14,063 bases of DNA from Pseudomonas sp. (lineage in GTDB: Bacteria; Pseudomonadota; Gammaproteobacteria; Pseudomonadales; Pseudomonadaceae): positions 1-14,063 of the forward strand of contig JAQZAY010000076.1 in assembly GCA_029239415.1 (NCBI GenBank), written 5' to 3'. Below, in pieces: positions 14,038 to 14,063 of the stretch. The notes beneath the pieces were generated by a model. It made no database searches. It saw only the letters and a program-made list of their open reading frames with translations, and was not told the origin of the DNA. The translations under genes were made by a program, and so were the position numbers. Positions within the stretch are counted from its first letter, which is position 1. Every line of letters starts with the position of its first letter.

Positions 14038-14063
14038 GCCCAGTCCTTGCGCTGGCGGATCAG
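14034..14063 (-). CDS. C-terminal fragment of a gene running off the window (possibly acyl-CoA thioesterase II)
   Basis: The last nine codons read LIRQRKDWA and end in TGA within the ATGA shared with the HAD gene start. The tail resembles what I recall of the C-terminus of Pseudomonas TesB proteins (QEG-L-I-R plus a basic end), and TesB next to this HAD gene fits my memory of P. putida. Nine residues cannot prove it, but a coding frame ending here is well supported by the overlap. Confidence 0.5.
   Translation of the reverse strand: MIRQRKDWA

Noticed and set aside
1..14063. CRISPR array, tRNA, rRNA, insertion sequence or a defence island
   Set aside because: No spaced direct repeats, no tRNA-like cloverleaf, no transposase or terminal repeats were seen. 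The single DUF1016 nuclease alone does not make a restriction system.

Overview
The window reads as chromosome of a Pseudomonas of the P. putida group. It is GC-rich with strong G/C preference at third codon positions. It carries P. putida-type REP elements of the form CCGGCCTCTTCGCGGGTAAA, and its gene set is typical: a GabP-type permease, a GAF/degenerate-GGDEF/EAL protein, a Blc-type lipocalin and a D-glucarate locus. Species identity is inferred from recall of such sequences, not from a search.

Layout. (1) 50-1072 (-): a stand-alone DUF1016/YhcG-type PDDEXK nuclease, with a possible scrap of a lost upstream gene overlapping its start. (2) 1439-3199 (-): a c-di-GMP phosphodiesterase with an N-terminal GAF domain and a dead GGDEF domain. 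(3) 3611-4159 (+): an outer-membrane lipocalin lipoprotein with a GTG start. It converges on (4) 4250-5650 (-), a GABA/amino-acid permease, with a very strong GC hairpin between them. (5) 5651-6019: a gene-free stretch with two intrinsic terminators on opposite strands. (6) 6020-8377 (-): a two-gene unit of a D-2-hydroxyacid dehydrogenase followed by a GudP/GarP-like sugar-acid permease, divergent from (7) a LysR regulator at 8479-9360 (+). (8) A REP pair lies between lysR and gudD. (9) 9549-12295 (-): a second sugar-acid MFS permease followed by glucarate dehydratase gudD, divergent from (10) a FadR/FCD-type GntR regulator at 12627-13355 (+). (11) A REP-like inverted repeat precedes (12) a HAD phosphatase at 13447-14037 (-), which overlaps by ATGA the last nine codons of an upstream gene, possibly tesB.

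How the genes work together. The 6-13.4 kb part is best read as a sugar-diacid (aldarate) uptake and catabolism region. Two different MFS permeases can import D-glucarate or related acids, and GudD dehydrates glucarate to 5-keto-4-deoxyglucarate. The later enzymes (KDG dehydratase and ketoglutarate-semialdehyde dehydrogenase, or a GarL aldolase) are not here and must be encoded elsewhere. The two transcription units have separate regulators. The FadR-type regulator has a good candidate regulon signature: two copies of the same 11-bp site, in opposite orientation, at the two ends of the divergent promoter region. One of them sits on the -35 box of the gud operon.

I found no CRISPR array, tRNA, rRNA, insertion sequence or obvious defence island. 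The most informative non-routine observations are the FadR operator pair, a + strand terminator with no + strand gene in front of it, the scar-like ATGA overlap at the nuclease gene, and the stem-loop directly upstream of the lipocalin ribosome binding site.
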